Positions 40,006 to 53,263 of a stretch of DNA of 64,000 nucleotides are shown in pieces. Source of the stretch: Roseiarcus sp963781895 (lineage in GTDB: Bacteria; Pseudomonadota; Alphaproteobacteria; Rhizobiales; Beijerinckiaceae). The stretch is from assembly GCA_963781895.1 (NCBI GenBank), contig CAWAIM010000046.1, forward strand, positions 1-64,000, written 5' to 3'. The position numbers were made by a program, and so were the translations under genes. The notes beneath the pieces were generated by a model. That model worked only from the letters and a program-made list of their open reading frames with translations. It was not told where the DNA came from and did not search any database. Positions within the stretch are counted from its first letter, which is position 1; each line of letters starts with the position of its first letter.

Positions 40006-40473
40006 TCAAAGGGAACGCGCGAGCCGCATCGAGCCGCGCGGACCCTTGATCACCAGATCGCCGTTGACGAGATCCCAGGCTGGGTTGCCAAGTAGGGTCG
40101 AAAGGAAGCCCAGTTCCAGCGCCATGACGTCCTTGGCGCATTGTTTTTTGGTCAAAGCAAACGGACCGACAGCCAAGTGCTGGTCCTTGACCGGATACAA
40201 CGTGGCAGACCAGGAATTGCAGCCGGTGAAGCCGGAGCCGCGCAGCGTGCCGTCGATCTTCAGGCTGACGTCGAGCCCGTCGGGAACAGGCTTGCCGTTG
40301 AGCTCGCGCAGCGACCATGTCTGGTCGAGCGGAAAATTCTTCTGCTGCGGCGGCAGCGGTTTGGGCGGCCCCTTATCTTCTTCGCTTTGGGGTCCAGGAG
40401 GTCCAGCGATTGCCCCGGCGGTGAGACAAATGACGGCGGCGCCGATGGCCGCCGCGAGCAGTGACTTCTTCAT
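40006..40473 (-). CDS. META domain-containing exported protein
   Basis: A 155-residue protein with a signal peptide (MKKSLLAAAIGAAVICLTAG, cleavage near residue 26), a Pro-rich linker and a META/HslJ-like domain. The domain segments are WSLRELNGKPVPDGLDVSLK, LRGSGFTGCNSWSATLYPVK and KKQCAKDVMALELGFLSTLL. Such domains occur in heat-induced envelope proteins. It ends 14 bp from the convergent ABC transporter gene and is divergent from hsp20, which fits a stress theme. Confidence 0.8.
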   Translation of the reverse strand: MKKSLLAAAIGAAVICLTAGAIAGPPGPQSEEDKGPPKPLPPQQKNFPLDQTWSLRELNGKPVPDGLDVSLKIDGTLRGSGFTGCNSWSATLYPVKDQHLAVGPFALTKKQCAKDVMALELGFLSTLLGNPAWDLVNGDLVIKGPRGSMRLARSL

Positions 40474-40599
40474 GCAGTTCACACCCACGTTAACGGGAGA
40501 CGCCAGTCTCCCGCAATTGCATCGAACGGCGTTCAGCCGCGCAATCGGCTCTATCGTCACAGAGCTTGCGCTTTTTGTGGCGGAATCAGCGGCTTCCCA

Positions 40600-40628
40600 C
40601 TTGAATTCTAGTCGTCTCGCCCAAAATT
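40600..40628 (+). promoter_or_regulatory. Putative heat-shock (RpoH) promoter of hsp20
   Basis: CTTGAA (40600-40605) and AAAATT (40623-40628) are 17 bp apart. The -35 element fits RpoH; the -10 is weaker. It would give a roughly 90-nt leader that contains the thermometer hairpin. Confidence 0.5.
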
Positions 40629-40695
40629 GAAAAGCGCGGGGTCCATAGGGAACCGCAAGTGATCAGGGCGGCCTCGAAAGAGGGGCGCTCGCTGC

Positions 40696-40721
40696 CATAT
40701 CGCTTCAATAAGGAGGATGTG
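40696..40721 (+). promoter_or_regulatory. ROSE-like RNA thermometer hairpin over the hsp20 ribosome-binding site
   Basis: In the leader, CATATC-(G)-CTTC (40696-40706) pairs with GGAGGATGTG (40712-40721) around an AATAA loop, leaving G40702 bulged. The ribosome-binding site AAGGAGG is inside the stem. The left arm contains TCGCT, which fits the UYGCU motif that pairs with the Shine-Dalgarno sequence and carries the bulged G in ROSE elements of Rhizobiales small heat-shock genes. Melting at high temperature would expose the start region of hsp20. Confidence 0.75.
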
Positions 40722-40724
40722 ATC

Positions 40725-41195
40725 ATGTTGAACTACGACCTTTCACCATTCTATCGTTCCACCGTCGGATTCGATCGTCTTTTCTCGATGCTGGACAAGG
40801 TAGCGGGCGCCGAGCAGAACGCTCCGACCTATCCGCCCTACAATATCGAGCGAACAGGCGAAAACGCCTATCGCATTACGCTCGCGGTCGCCGGCTTCGG
40901 CGAGAAAGAGTTGTCGGTGGAGACCAAGGAAAACACGCTGACCGTCCGCGGCTCGAAAGAAGAAGCCGCCAAGAGCAATGAGAAGCGCGAAGTCGTTTAT
41001 CAGGGTATCGCCGCTCGGGCGTTTGAGCGCAGATTCCAGCTCGCCGACCATGTCGTCGTGACCGGCGCGGCCAGCGAGAACGGCTTGCTCCATATCGACC
41101 TGGTGCGACAGGTCCCGGAAGCGCAGAAGCCGCGCACTATTGCAATCAATGGCGGCAAGGCGGTCGAAGCTCCGGCCGCCAAGCAGGCCGCTTAA
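40725..41195 (+). CDS. Small heat-shock protein, Hsp20/IbpA family
   Basis: A 156-residue alpha-crystallin-type holdase. MLNYDLSPFYRSTVGFDRLF is the IbpA-type N-terminus; the alpha-crystallin domain spans about 36-130, including YRITLAVAGFGEKELSVETK and GIAARAFERRFQLADHVVVT. The C-terminal anchor is degenerate (PRTIAI). The ATG at 40725 follows AAGGAGG. Control by an RpoH-like promoter and a ROSE-like hairpin is predicted from the upstream sequence. Confidence 0.93.
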   Translation: MLNYDLSPFYRSTVGFDRLFSMLDKVAGAEQNAPTYPPYNIERTGENAYRITLAVAGFGEKELSVETKENTLTVRGSKEEAAKSNEKREVVYQGIAARAFERRFQLADHVVVTGAASENGLLHIDLVRQVPEAQKPRTIAINGGKAVEAPAAKQAA

Positions 41196-41231
41196 CATCG
41201 ACGGCGCAACCGGCCCCTTACCAGCCGCAAA

Positions 41232-41257
41232 AGGGCGTCCTCATGGGCGCCCTTTTT
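41232..41257 (+). terminator. hsp20 intrinsic terminator
   Basis: AGGGCG (41232-41237) pairs with CGCCCT (41248-41253) around a 10-nt loop, followed by TTTTT. It also lies just past the stop codon of the convergent minus-strand gene (41260), so it may end only the plus-strand transcript. Confidence 0.85.
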
Positions 41258-41259
41258 GC

Positions 41260-42168
41260 TTAGTCGAGCGGCATGACCGGAACGTCGTTCACCTTCGATT
41301 TGTCGTTCGACTTCGTGGATGGAACGGGAACGGGCGGCTTGGCCGTCGCCGGGGCCGTCGTGCTTGCGGATTGCGTCTGAGCCTGAGTCGGAGCGCTTCC
41401 CTTTGGTTGCTCGCCTTGCGGCCTCTCTACTGTCGTCGGCACGGTAGGAACACTCGGCGCGGCAGGCTTGGCCTCCGCCGATGAAGAGGCGGTCGGCGGT
41501 TTATCGGACTGCGTCGCGGGCGCATTCGATGTCGGGGCGGTCGGCTTGGCCGCTTCCATCGGCGCGGCAGGCGTAGCCGCAGTCGGGGGAGAGACGACAG
41601 GAGCTGGCGCCGGCGCGGCGGGAATGCCCTGGGCTGCGGTCGGGTTCGCTCCGGCGTTGTCCGGATTCTCGGGCCGCGCGGGCGAAACAGCCTGCGCCTC
41701 AGGCGCGCTCTGCGCAGGTTGACGGCTCGTCGCCGTGGACTTCGGCTTTCCTTTCGGCCGAATGCGCTCCTCGGAGGCGCGGGCCGGCCTATCGGTCAAG
41801 AACTCGCTGGTCGGCGGCGGCCCGTCAACGCCGGGTGGCAGCGGCTGGGCGAATTCTCCCCCGTAGCCCGGACGCCACTGTCCGTGTCGAACGACAAAGC
41901 GCTGCAGGATTTCCCCGCTCCACGCATCGATAATCAGGCGCTCGCGGCCGCCGTTGACGTCGGCGAGATAGACCGAATTCCGGCGATAAAGCGGTCCGGC
42001 AAGCACAAAGCCCTGAGCTCGCAGCCTTTGCACGATCTCGCCTGGGGGCGCTGCGCCAAATGGCAAGAGCCATTGTGCTTGGGCTTCGGGGGCGACGGTC
42101 AAGGCCGCCAAGGCGCCGAACGCCAACCGCGCCGTCAACAGGCGCAGATACTCTTTAAAACTGCCCAT
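41260..42168 (-). CDS. Exported Ala/Pro-rich protein with a PepSY-like N-terminal domain
   Basis: A 302-residue protein. Signal peptide: about residues 1-32 (LAFGALAALTVAPEAQAQ). A compact domain follows (about 34-85): GEIVQRLRAQGFVLAGPLYR then YLADVNGGRERLIIDAWSGE and ILQRF, which resembles PepSY-type repeats. The rest (about 110-302) is low-complexity Ala/Pro/Thr sequence, possibly a cell-wall-spanning or disordered linker. ATG at 42168 chosen because the signal peptide then starts properly. Function unknown. Confidence 0.65.
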   Translation of the reverse strand: MGSFKEYLRLLTARLAFGALAALTVAPEAQAQWLLPFGAAPPGEIVQRLRAQGFVLAGPLYRRNSVYLADVNGGRERLIIDAWSGEILQRFVVRHGQWRPGYGGEFAQPLPPGVDGPPPTSEFLTDRPARASEERIRPKGKPKSTATSRQPAQSAPEAQAVSPARPENPDNAGANPTAAQGIPAAPAPAPVVSPPTAATPAAPMEAAKPTAPTSNAPATQSDKPPTASSSAEAKPAAPSVPTVPTTVERPQGEQPKGSAPTQAQTQSASTTAPATAKPPVPVPSTKSNDKSKVNDVPVMPLD

Positions 42169-42227
42169 CGTGGCGCCCTCGCTCTTGGATCGTTCTATCG
42201 ACAATCTGACGCGACAATGCGGCGCGG

Positions 42228-43304
42228 TCACGGCGCGGACGTCCCCTCAACGCCGGCGCTGAGGGCCACGAGTTGATCGATCTCGTCACGCTTGGTGTCG
42301 AACGACGTCACGAGCCGCACCAGTGTTTCCCCAGATCGTGGCATAAGTTCCGCCGACAACGACCGGGTGCTCCAATCATGGAGCCGCGCGCCGGCGGCGC
42401 GCCATCTGCCGACGGTCGCGCTCGGCGCGACGACAAAGACCTCGTTGGCCTCGGTCGGCCAGGCGACACGCACGCCGGGAGCGGCGGCGAGCCCCTCGCT
42501 GAGCCGCCGCGCCAAGGCATTGGCGCGCTCGGCGAGCCGAAGCCAAAGTCCGTCTTGCAGAAAGGCGTTCATCTGCGCGCCGAGAAACCGCCCTTTCGAC
42601 AGCGTATGCCCGCCGCGCTTACGCCGGTAAGCGAAATCCGCCGCGCGCGCGGGATCGAAGAAGACGACCGCTTCGCAGGCGAGCGCGCCATTCTTCGTTG
42701 CGCCGAAAGAGAGCGCATCAACCCCCGCCCGCCATGTCATTTCGGCCGGCGAGCACCCGCAGGAGACCAGCGCATTGGCGAATCTCGCGCCATCCATGTG
42801 AACGCCAATCCCTGCCGCCTTGGCGACGGAGCTGACTGCCAAGATTTCCTCGACGCGATAGACGGTCCCCGCCTCGCTCGCTTGCGACAGGGAGAGGGCG
42901 CCCGGTTGCGACGACTTCACGAGCCCTCGGGGGAAGCGCTCGAGCGTTTCCGCCAACGCCATCGACGTGATCTTCCCGCCCTCTCCCGCTATCCCGACCA
43001 GCTTCGCGCCGCCGGTAAAAAGTTCGGGTGCGCCGCATTCGTCGTCGTGGATGTGCGCCTCCTCATGACAGAAGACAGCGTCCCACGGCTTGGCCAGCGC
43101 CGACAGCGCCAGCGCATTCGCGGCCGTCCCCGTCGCGACCAAAAACGCCGCGACCTTGGTCTCGAAGATTTCGCTCAATCGCGCTTCCGCTCGCGCTGTG
43201 TACTCGTCCTCCCCGTAGGCAGGCGTTTTAACGCGCGAAGACGCTACTATCGCCTCCAAAATTTCCGGCGCGACGCTAGCGCCGTTGTCGCTTGCGAAGT
43301 TCAT
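42228..43304 (-). CDS. ltaE: Low-specificity L-threonine aldolase
   Basis: A 358-residue PLP enzyme that cleaves L-threonine/allo-threonine to glycine and acetaldehyde. MNFASDNGASVAPEILEAI start, FLVATGTAANALALSALAKP (PLP phosphate region), HMDGARFANALV with the conserved Asp, and the PLP lysine in DALSFGATKNGALACEAVVF (near residue 200). Single gene upstream of a 370-bp gap before gltB. Confidence 0.88.
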   Translation of the reverse strand: MNFASDNGASVAPEILEAIVASSRVKTPAYGEDEYTARAEARLSEIFETKVAAFLVATGTAANALALSALAKPWDAVFCHEEAHIHDDECGAPELFTGGAKLVGIAGEGGKITSMALAETLERFPRGLVKSSQPGALSLSQASEAGTVYRVEEILAVSSVAKAAGIGVHMDGARFANALVSCGCSPAEMTWRAGVDALSFGATKNGALACEAVVFFDPARAADFAYRRKRGGHTLSKGRFLGAQMNAFLQDGLWLRLAERANALARRLSEGLAAAPGVRVAWPTEANEVFVVAPSATVGRWRAAGARLHDWSTRSLSAELMPRSGETLVRLVTSFDTKRDEIDQLVALSAGVEGTSAP

Positions 43305-43675
43305 CTCGGCCTCGATCGAATTGAGCGGCCACGTTGCCTTACGCCGAGGCGCGTTGGCAATTCATCGGAGCAACGAGATCGTACCGCCAAAAAAACTGAG
43401 CCGCCCCGCTTGTGTGAGCGAACTATTTCTGGCATGGTCGTAACATAGGACAGGTTTGCTGACCATTTTTTGTGCGCTTGAGATTAATTCTTCGGCGCGG
43501 CCAGCTGAGCGGGGGCGGGGCGTTGTCGTATCGAACGACGAAAACGGATCGAAAAAAATCCGACGCATGAAGCCTTTGGGCCGCGCGCGACGCGGCCGTT
43601 TCAAGTCCACGATACGCCTTAAAAAGTCTGGAATATAGTCGCCTGTGGATCGCGACTCTGCGGGGAAGCGAAAAG
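43305..43675. other. Intergenic region upstream of gltB
   Basis: About 370 bp between the divergent ltaE and gltB genes. It likely holds both promoters. I looked for a sigma-54 pattern (TGGCAC-N5-TTGC) and did not find one. The stretch TTAAAAAGTCTGGAATATAG near 43619 is AT-rich and could be the -10 region of gltB. Confidence 0.4.
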
Positions 43676-48395
<4,720 letters not shown>

Positions 48396-48609
48396 AGCGC
48401 AACGGGCTCGATCCTGCGATTGTCGCGGCTGGGCCTGCGACGTATGTTTTGGCGATCGACGCGATGCGAAAATTGAGGCGCGTCACGGCCTTCGCGCAAG
48501 CGGGTGGTCGGCTGGCGGCGGTCCGGACGTGAAGTGGCTTGGAAGTCAGATGGCGGTTGGAAGGTTGGCTCAATTCGGTCAGGCCGAGCGGCGTTAGGGG
48601 CGCAACAGT
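48396..48609. other. gltB-gltD intergenic region
   Basis: About 210 bp with no obvious gene or terminator. gltD could be co-transcribed with gltB or have its own promoter here. Confidence 0.35.
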
Positions 48610-50028
48610 ATGGGTAAGGTGACGGGCTTTCTGGAAATTGACCGCGCGGACCGGCGCTACGCCCCGGCATCGGACCGAATCCGCCACTACCGCGAGTTCA
48701 TGCTGCCGTTGAGCGAGGAGTTGACCCGCAATCAGGCGGCGCGCTGCATGAATTGCGGCATCCCTTATTGTCATACCGGCTGCCCAGTCAATAACCAGAT
48801 CCCCGACTGGAACGACCTCGTGTATCGCGGCGATTGGCGGGAAGCGGCGCGCAATCTGCTTTCGACCAACAATTTCCCGGAATTCACCGGCCGCATTTGC
48901 CCAGCGCCTTGCGAAGCGTCTTGCACGCTCAATATCCAAGATGCGCCGGTGACGATCAAGACGATCGAATGCGCGATCATCGACCGCGCCTTCGAGGAAG
49001 GCTGGGTGCAGCCGGAACCGTGCGCGCGCAAGACCGGCAAGACGATCGCCGTCGTCGGCTCGGGTCCTGCGGGCCTCGCCTGCGCGCAGCAGCTCGCGCG
49101 CGCCGGCCACGAGGTTCACGTCTACGAGAAGAACGCCAAGGCGGGCGGCCTGTTGCGTTATGGCATTCCGGACTTCAAGCTGGAGAAGCGCCATGTCGAG
49201 CGGCGAGTCGAACAGTTGGCCGCCGAAGGCGTCGTCTTCAATTACAACGTCCATATAGGCAGAACGGTCAGCGCCGAGAGCCTCGTCGACAGTCACGACG
49301 CCGTCGCCCTCGCCGGCGGGGCTGAGGCGTCGCGCGATCTGCCTGTGCCCGGCCGCGATCTCGCCGGCGTGCACTTCGCCATGGACTTCCTGCCGCAACA
49401 GAACCGTCGCGTATCGGGCGAGCCGCTCGGCACGAACGAGCCGATCCTGGCCGGCGGCAAGCACGTCGTTGTGATCGGCGGCGGCGACACCGGCTCCGAC
49501 TGCATCGGCACTTCGATTCGCCAGGGCGCCCTGAAGGTCACGCAGCTCGAAATCATGCCGATGCCGCCCAAAGCGGAGGATAAGCTCATCACCTGGCCGA
49601 ACTGGCCCCTCAAGCTGCGGACCTCGTCGAGCCACGAGGAAGGAGCCGAGCGCGATTTCGCTGTGATGACGAGCGCATTCGAAGGAGAAAACGGCATCGT
49701 CACCGGTCTCAGATGCACGCGCGTGGACGACAAGATGAAACCGATCCAAGGAACGGAATTCACGCTCAAGGCCGATCTGGTCTTGTTGGCAATGGGCTTC
49801 GTCTCGCCTGTCCAGGACGGCCTCCTGACCGAACTCGGCGTTACTTTCGACGGCCGCGGCAATGTCGCGGCCGACGTCTCGCGCTACGCGTCCTCGCGCG
49901 CCAAGGTCTACGCCTGCGGCGACATGCGGCGCGGCCAGTCGCTGGTGGTTTGGGCGATCCGAGAGGGTCGTCAATGCGCGGCGGCAATCGACGAAGCGTT
50001 GATGGGATCGACGGTGCTGCCGCGATAG
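48610..50028 (+). CDS. gltD: Glutamate synthase (NADPH) small subunit
   Basis: A 472-residue subunit that passes electrons from NADPH through FAD and two 4Fe-4S clusters to GltB. N-terminal cluster Cys: ARCMNCGIPYCHTGCPVNNQ, and GRICPAPCEASCTLNIQDAP. The FAD motif is TIAVVGSGPAGLACAQQLAR (about 146-165) and the NADPH motif is HVVVIGGGDTGSDCIGTSIR (about 290-309). Intact. The gene ends close to the convergent ctrA gene. Confidence 0.96.
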   Translation: MGKVTGFLEIDRADRRYAPASDRIRHYREFMLPLSEELTRNQAARCMNCGIPYCHTGCPVNNQIPDWNDLVYRGDWREAARNLLSTNNFPEFTGRICPAPCEASCTLNIQDAPVTIKTIECAIIDRAFEEGWVQPEPCARKTGKTIAVVGSGPAGLACAQQLARAGHEVHVYEKNAKAGGLLRYGIPDFKLEKRHVERRVEQLAAEGVVFNYNVHIGRTVSAESLVDSHDAVALAGGAEASRDLPVPGRDLAGVHFAMDFLPQQNRRVSGEPLGTNEPILAGGKHVVVIGGGDTGSDCIGTSIRQGALKVTQLEIMPMPPKAEDKLITWPNWPLKLRTSSSHEEGAERDFAVMTSAFEGENGIVTGLRCTRVDDKMKPIQGTEFTLKADLVLLAMGFVSPVQDGLLTELGVTFDGRGNVAADVSRYASSRAKVYACGDMRRGQSLVVWAIREGRQCAAAIDEALMGSTVLPR

Positions 50029-50133
50029 GAGTTGGATGACGGAGATCGCCGGCGCGAGAAAACACGCCTGCGCTCAATCTTTCGGCGCGCTTCGCTCATT
50101 TTGGATCGGCGGCGGCGGCGCCAGCGGGAAGAC

Positions 50134-50835
50134 TCAGGCCGGGATGCGGTCGTCGTTCGGCGACGGCTCTCGCAATACATAGCCGCGCCCCCAGACTGTC
50201 TCGATGTAGTTGCGGCCGTTGGAGGCCATCGCCAGCTTCTTGCGCAGCTTGCAGATGAAGACGTCGATGATTTTGAGCTCCGGCTCGTCCATGCCGCCGT
50301 AAAGATGATTGAGGAACATTTCCTTGGTGAGCGTCGTACCCTTGCGCAGCGAGAGCAGCTCCAGCATCTGGTATTCCTTGCCGGTAAGGTGAACGCGCGC
50401 CCCGTCGACTTCGACGGTCTTCTGATCCAGATTGACGACAAGGTCGCCGGTAATGATGACCGATTGGGCATGTCCCTTCGAGCGGCGCACGATGGCGTGA
50501 ATGCGGGCGACCAGTTCGTCTTTGTGGAAGGGCTTGGTCAAGTAGTCGTCGGCGCCATGGCCGAGGCCTTTGACCTTGTCTTCGATGCCTGCCATCCCGG
50601 ACAAGATGAGGATCGGAGTCTTGATCTTGGTCACCCGCAGCGAACGAAGCACTTCGTAGCCGGACATGTCCGGCAAATTCAGGTCAAGCAGGATGATGTC
50701 GTAATCATAGAGCTTGCCGAGGTCGATCCCCTCCTCGCCGAGATCCGTCACATAGACGTTGAACGTCTCCGACTTCAACATCAACTCGATGCTTTGAGCG
50801 GTCGCCGCATCGTCCTCGATCAAAAGTACCCGCAT
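50134..50835 (-). CDS. ctrA: Cell-cycle master response regulator CtrA
   Basis: A 233-residue OmpR-type regulator. The receiver has EDD at 7-9, phospho-acceptor Asp51 in ILLDLNLPDMSGYEVL and Lys in YLTKPFHKDELVARIHAIVR. The DNA-binding domain has LTGKEYQMLELLSLRKGTTL and DVFICKLRKKLAMASNGRNY, near-identical to CtrA across the class. CtrA controls replication, division, motility and envelope genes and is phosphorylated by the CckA-ChpT relay; CpdR (33402) promotes its proteolysis. Its upstream DNA carries several GANTC methylation sites. Confidence 0.97.
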   Translation of the reverse strand: MRVLLIEDDAATAQSIELMLKSETFNVYVTDLGEEGIDLGKLYDYDIILLDLNLPDMSGYEVLRSLRVTKIKTPILILSGMAGIEDKVKGLGHGADDYLTKPFHKDELVARIHAIVRRSKGHAQSVIITGDLVVNLDQKTVEVDGARVHLTGKEYQMLELLSLRKGTTLTKEMFLNHLYGGMDEPELKIIDVFICKLRKKLAMASNGRNYIETVWGRGYVLREPSPNDDRIPA

Positions 50836-51432
50836 GTTAGGCTCCCCACCTCGCCCTTTGCTTCGTGACCGCGTTCTCGCACGTCGCTTTCATGCCCAAC
50901 CTTCGCCGGCGCGCAGCCGGATCGTACTCCGGACTGATTCGATTCGAAGAGTGACCACCAACGGTTAACAAATCCTGATTCCCTCGCGCAAGTCCCCTCA
51001 TTCTTCCAAAGATCGATATCAATAATACATTGATATTTATCGATATTCTGATTTAGATACGATTAAGGCGGTACATGAAGCTCCTCAGCCTAAGGAACTC
51101 ATCAGACTCGAAGTTCCGCCTTTGATTGAAATGCGCCACCGAGTTCTTGAGTTTCTGAAAAAACTACCGGCGCGATTGGCCTCCCCTTTGGATTGTTAAC
51201 CAGGCGTGTAAAGGAATTGCTAACGCCGCGAGGATTTTCCAATTTTCTCAATAGTCGCGGCGAGCAGGCGCCGGCTGTCAGGCAACCGCAAATAGGCGCT
51301 CAGATGATCGCCGCCTTTATGTCCTGCGGTAAGGAACGGGAAACCTTCCCGTAGCATCGTTAGGCGGTCTCGGCTCGTGAGGCCGGAGACGGCGACGCTC
51401 TCTCGCGTGGCTGTTGCATGGAGCGCCCTGGA
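50836..51432. other. ctrA-fliJ intergenic region
   Basis: About 600 bp. GANTC sites (the CcrM methyltransferase target) occur at 50936, 50941, 50977 and 51105, far denser than the one per 256 bp expected by chance. TTAACAAATCCTGATT (50964-50979) has one full and one partial CtrA half-site. 51000-51060 is an AT-rich island with an inverted repeat. From 51215 onward a minus-strand frame exists but shows nothing recognisable. Confidence 0.5.
51016..51036. repeat. Inverted repeat in AT-rich island upstream of ctrA
   Basis: ATATCAAT and ATTGATAT flank a 5-nt spacer (AATAC), a perfect 8+8 palindrome, with further ATCGAT sequences on both sides (51012-51046). It looks like a regulator binding site about 180-200 bp upstream of ctrA. 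The binder is unknown. Confidence 0.5.
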
Positions 51433-51801
51433 ATGAAGTCGCGGGACACGCTTATCCGGTTGAAGCGCTTTCAACTCGAAGAGAAACGTCGGCGCGTCCG
51501 GCAGATCGAGACGATGCTGGCCGAGTTCACGCGTATGACTGGCGACCTCGACCGCGAAATCGCAAACGAGGAAAAGCGCGCCGGCATTTCCGACCCCAAC
51601 CATTTCGCCTACCCGACCTACGCCCGCGCGGCCTCGGTCAGGCGAGACAATCTGAAGAGCTCGATTGCCGAGCTTGCCGGCCAGATCGAAGATGCGAAGG
51701 CCGCACAAGAAGAAGCGCAGGCGGAGCTCGTCAAATTTGAGACGCTCGACGTTCGCGACAAGGCGAACGAACGCCCTATCGAAGCGCTCGCCCGCGCCTG
51801 A
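51433..51801 (+). CDS. fliJ: Flagellar export chaperone FliJ
   Basis: A 122-residue, almost wholly helical protein (RLKRFQLEEKRRRVRQIETM ... EDAKAAQEEAQAELVKFE), matching alphaproteobacterial FliJ. FliJ binds the export ATPase FliI in the flagellar type III apparatus. I use the ATG at 51433 (MKSRDTLIRLKRF). In many Rhizobiales fliI sits next to fliJ and ctrA; no fliI is visible here, so this copy is unusually alone. Confidence 0.78.
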   Translation: MKSRDTLIRLKRFQLEEKRRRVRQIETMLAEFTRMTGDLDREIANEEKRAGISDPNHFAYPTYARAASVRRDNLKSSIAELAGQIEDAKAAQEEAQAELVKFETLDVRDKANERPIEALARA

Positions 51802-52096
51802 GGCGCTGAAGTCGCACGGCGCGCAACGCTAGAGATGCGTCTCGATCGCCTACGTCCAACCCGCTTTTCGGCACGCGCTCGCGCACCCGCGCCGCCCCGG
51901 CCCGGTCACGCCTTTCGCCATCCGCCGCGCCATGACATCCAAACACAGGGTTGAGGACCTTTGACCGCGTTGCGGCCCGAGCGTCTATGCTTTATGGCTT
52001 TTTTCGGCGCTGCGAGATTGGCCGCAAGAAAAGGGCGAACCCACGGCCGAGCAGGCAGCCGTCCCGACAAGCGTTGAAGGTCGCGGGGAAAGTTTC
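51802..52096. other. fliJ-pntAA intergenic region with pnt promoter
   Basis: About 295 bp. TTGACC (51961-51966) and CTATGC (51985-51990), 18 bp apart, make a plausible vegetative promoter for the transhydrogenase operon. No terminator with a T-run was found after fliJ. Confidence 0.45.
51961..51990 (+). promoter_or_regulatory. Putative promoter of the pnt operon
   Basis: TTGACC-N18-CTATGC, about 105 bp upstream of the pntAA start codon. Similar to the CTTGAC-N17-CTATAT alphaproteobacterial pattern. Confidence 0.5.
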
Positions 52097-53224
52097 ATGT
52101 TGATTGGAGTGGCCGCGGAAACGGACCCCGGCGAGACGCGAGTCGCCGCAAGTCCGGAAACGGTGAAGAAATTTGTCGGCCTTGGGGCGGAAGTCGTGGT
52201 CGAGCGCGGCGCGGGCGTCAATGCCGGCATGGTCGACGCCGACTATCAGTCGGCCGGCGCGCGCCTGGTCTCGGCCGAGGAGGCGCTGGGCGCTGATCTG
52301 TTATTGAAGGTCCGCAGACCGAGCGCTCGCGAACTCGCCCACCTTAAGGGCGGCGCGATCATAGTCGCGACGATGGACCCCTATGGCCACCAAGACGCGA
52401 TCGAAGCAATGGCGAAAGCCGGGGTCGCCGCCTTCGCGATGGAGCTGCTGCCGCGGATCACGCGCGCCCAGGTCATGGACGTCCTTTCCAGCCAGGCGAA
52501 CCTTGCCGGCTACCGCGCGGTGATCGACGCGGCGGCCGAATACGGGCGCGCGCTGCCAATGATGATGACGCCGGCCGGGACGGTGCCCGCCGCCAGAATG
52601 TTCATCATGGGCGTCGGCGTCGCCGGCTTGCAGGCGATCGCGACTGGCCGGCGACTCGGAGCAATCGTCACCGCCACCGACGTTCGCCCGGCCACGAAGG
52701 AGCAGGTCGAGTCGCTCGGCGCCAAATTCGTCGCCGTCGAGGATGATGAGTTCAAACAGGCCGAAACCGCAGGCGGCTACGCCAAGGAAATGTCGGAGGG
52801 CTACAAGGCCAAACAGGCGGCGCTCGTCGCCTCGCATATCGCCAAGCAGGACATCGTCGTGACGACGGCGCTGATCCCAGGCCGCCCGGCGCCGCGTCTC
52901 GTCAGCGCCGACATGGTCGAGTCGATGCGCGCGGGCTCGGTCATCGTCGATCTCGCCGTCGAGCGCGGGGGAAATTGCGAGCTGTCCCGGCCTGGCGAAT
53001 TGGCGACGAGCCAAAACGGCGTGAAGATAATCGGTTATTCCAATGTGACGCGCCTCGCCGCCACCGCTTCGTCGCTCTACGCGCGCAATCTGTTCGCGTT
53101 CGCCGAGACGCTGATCGACAAGACGAACAAGGCGCTCGCGGTCAATTGGGACGACGAGCTCGTCAAGGCGACATGTCTGACCCGCGACGGCGCGATCGTG
53201 CATCCGAATTTTCAGCCGAAATAG
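52097..53224 (+). CDS. pntAA: NAD(P) transhydrogenase subunit alpha part 1
   Basis: The NAD(H)-binding domain I of the proton-translocating transhydrogenase, which uses the proton gradient to make NADPH from NADH. 375 residues: MLIGVAAETDPGETRVAASP start, FMGVGVAGLQAIATGRRLGA as the Rossmann motif (about 174-193), and the mobile-loop region VTTALIPGRPAPRLVSADMV. The split into two alpha genes and one beta gene is typical of Alphaproteobacteria. First gene of the operon. Confidence 0.95.
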   Translation: MLIGVAAETDPGETRVAASPETVKKFVGLGAEVVVERGAGVNAGMVDADYQSAGARLVSAEEALGADLLLKVRRPSARELAHLKGGAIIVATMDPYGHQDAIEAMAKAGVAAFAMELLPRITRAQVMDVLSSQANLAGYRAVIDAAAEYGRALPMMMTPAGTVPAARMFIMGVGVAGLQAIATGRRLGAIVTATDVRPATKEQVESLGAKFVAVEDDEFKQAETAGGYAKEMSEGYKAKQAALVASHIAKQDIVVTTALIPGRPAPRLVSADMVESMRAGSVIVDLAVERGGNCELSRPGELATSQNGVKIIGYSNVTRLAATASSLYARNLFAFAETLIDKTNKALAVNWDDELVKATCLTRDGAIVHPNFQPK

Positions 53225-53263
53225 GCCTCGCCGGCCGCCCGCCACCGAGAATCGGAGAACCGG

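Noticed and set aside
43305..43675. Possible sigma-54 promoter for gltB
   Set aside because: TGGCAT at 43433 has no matching GC-type -12 element at the right spacing.
51195..51212. TTAACCAGGCGTGTAA as a CtrA box before fliJ
   Set aside because: Only one half-site fits the TTAA-N7-TTAA pattern; too weak to call.
51220..51708. Minus-strand open frame over fliJ and the ctrA upstream region
   Set aside because: No recognisable family, overlaps fliJ, and the upstream half is the complement of helical FliJ coding sequence.
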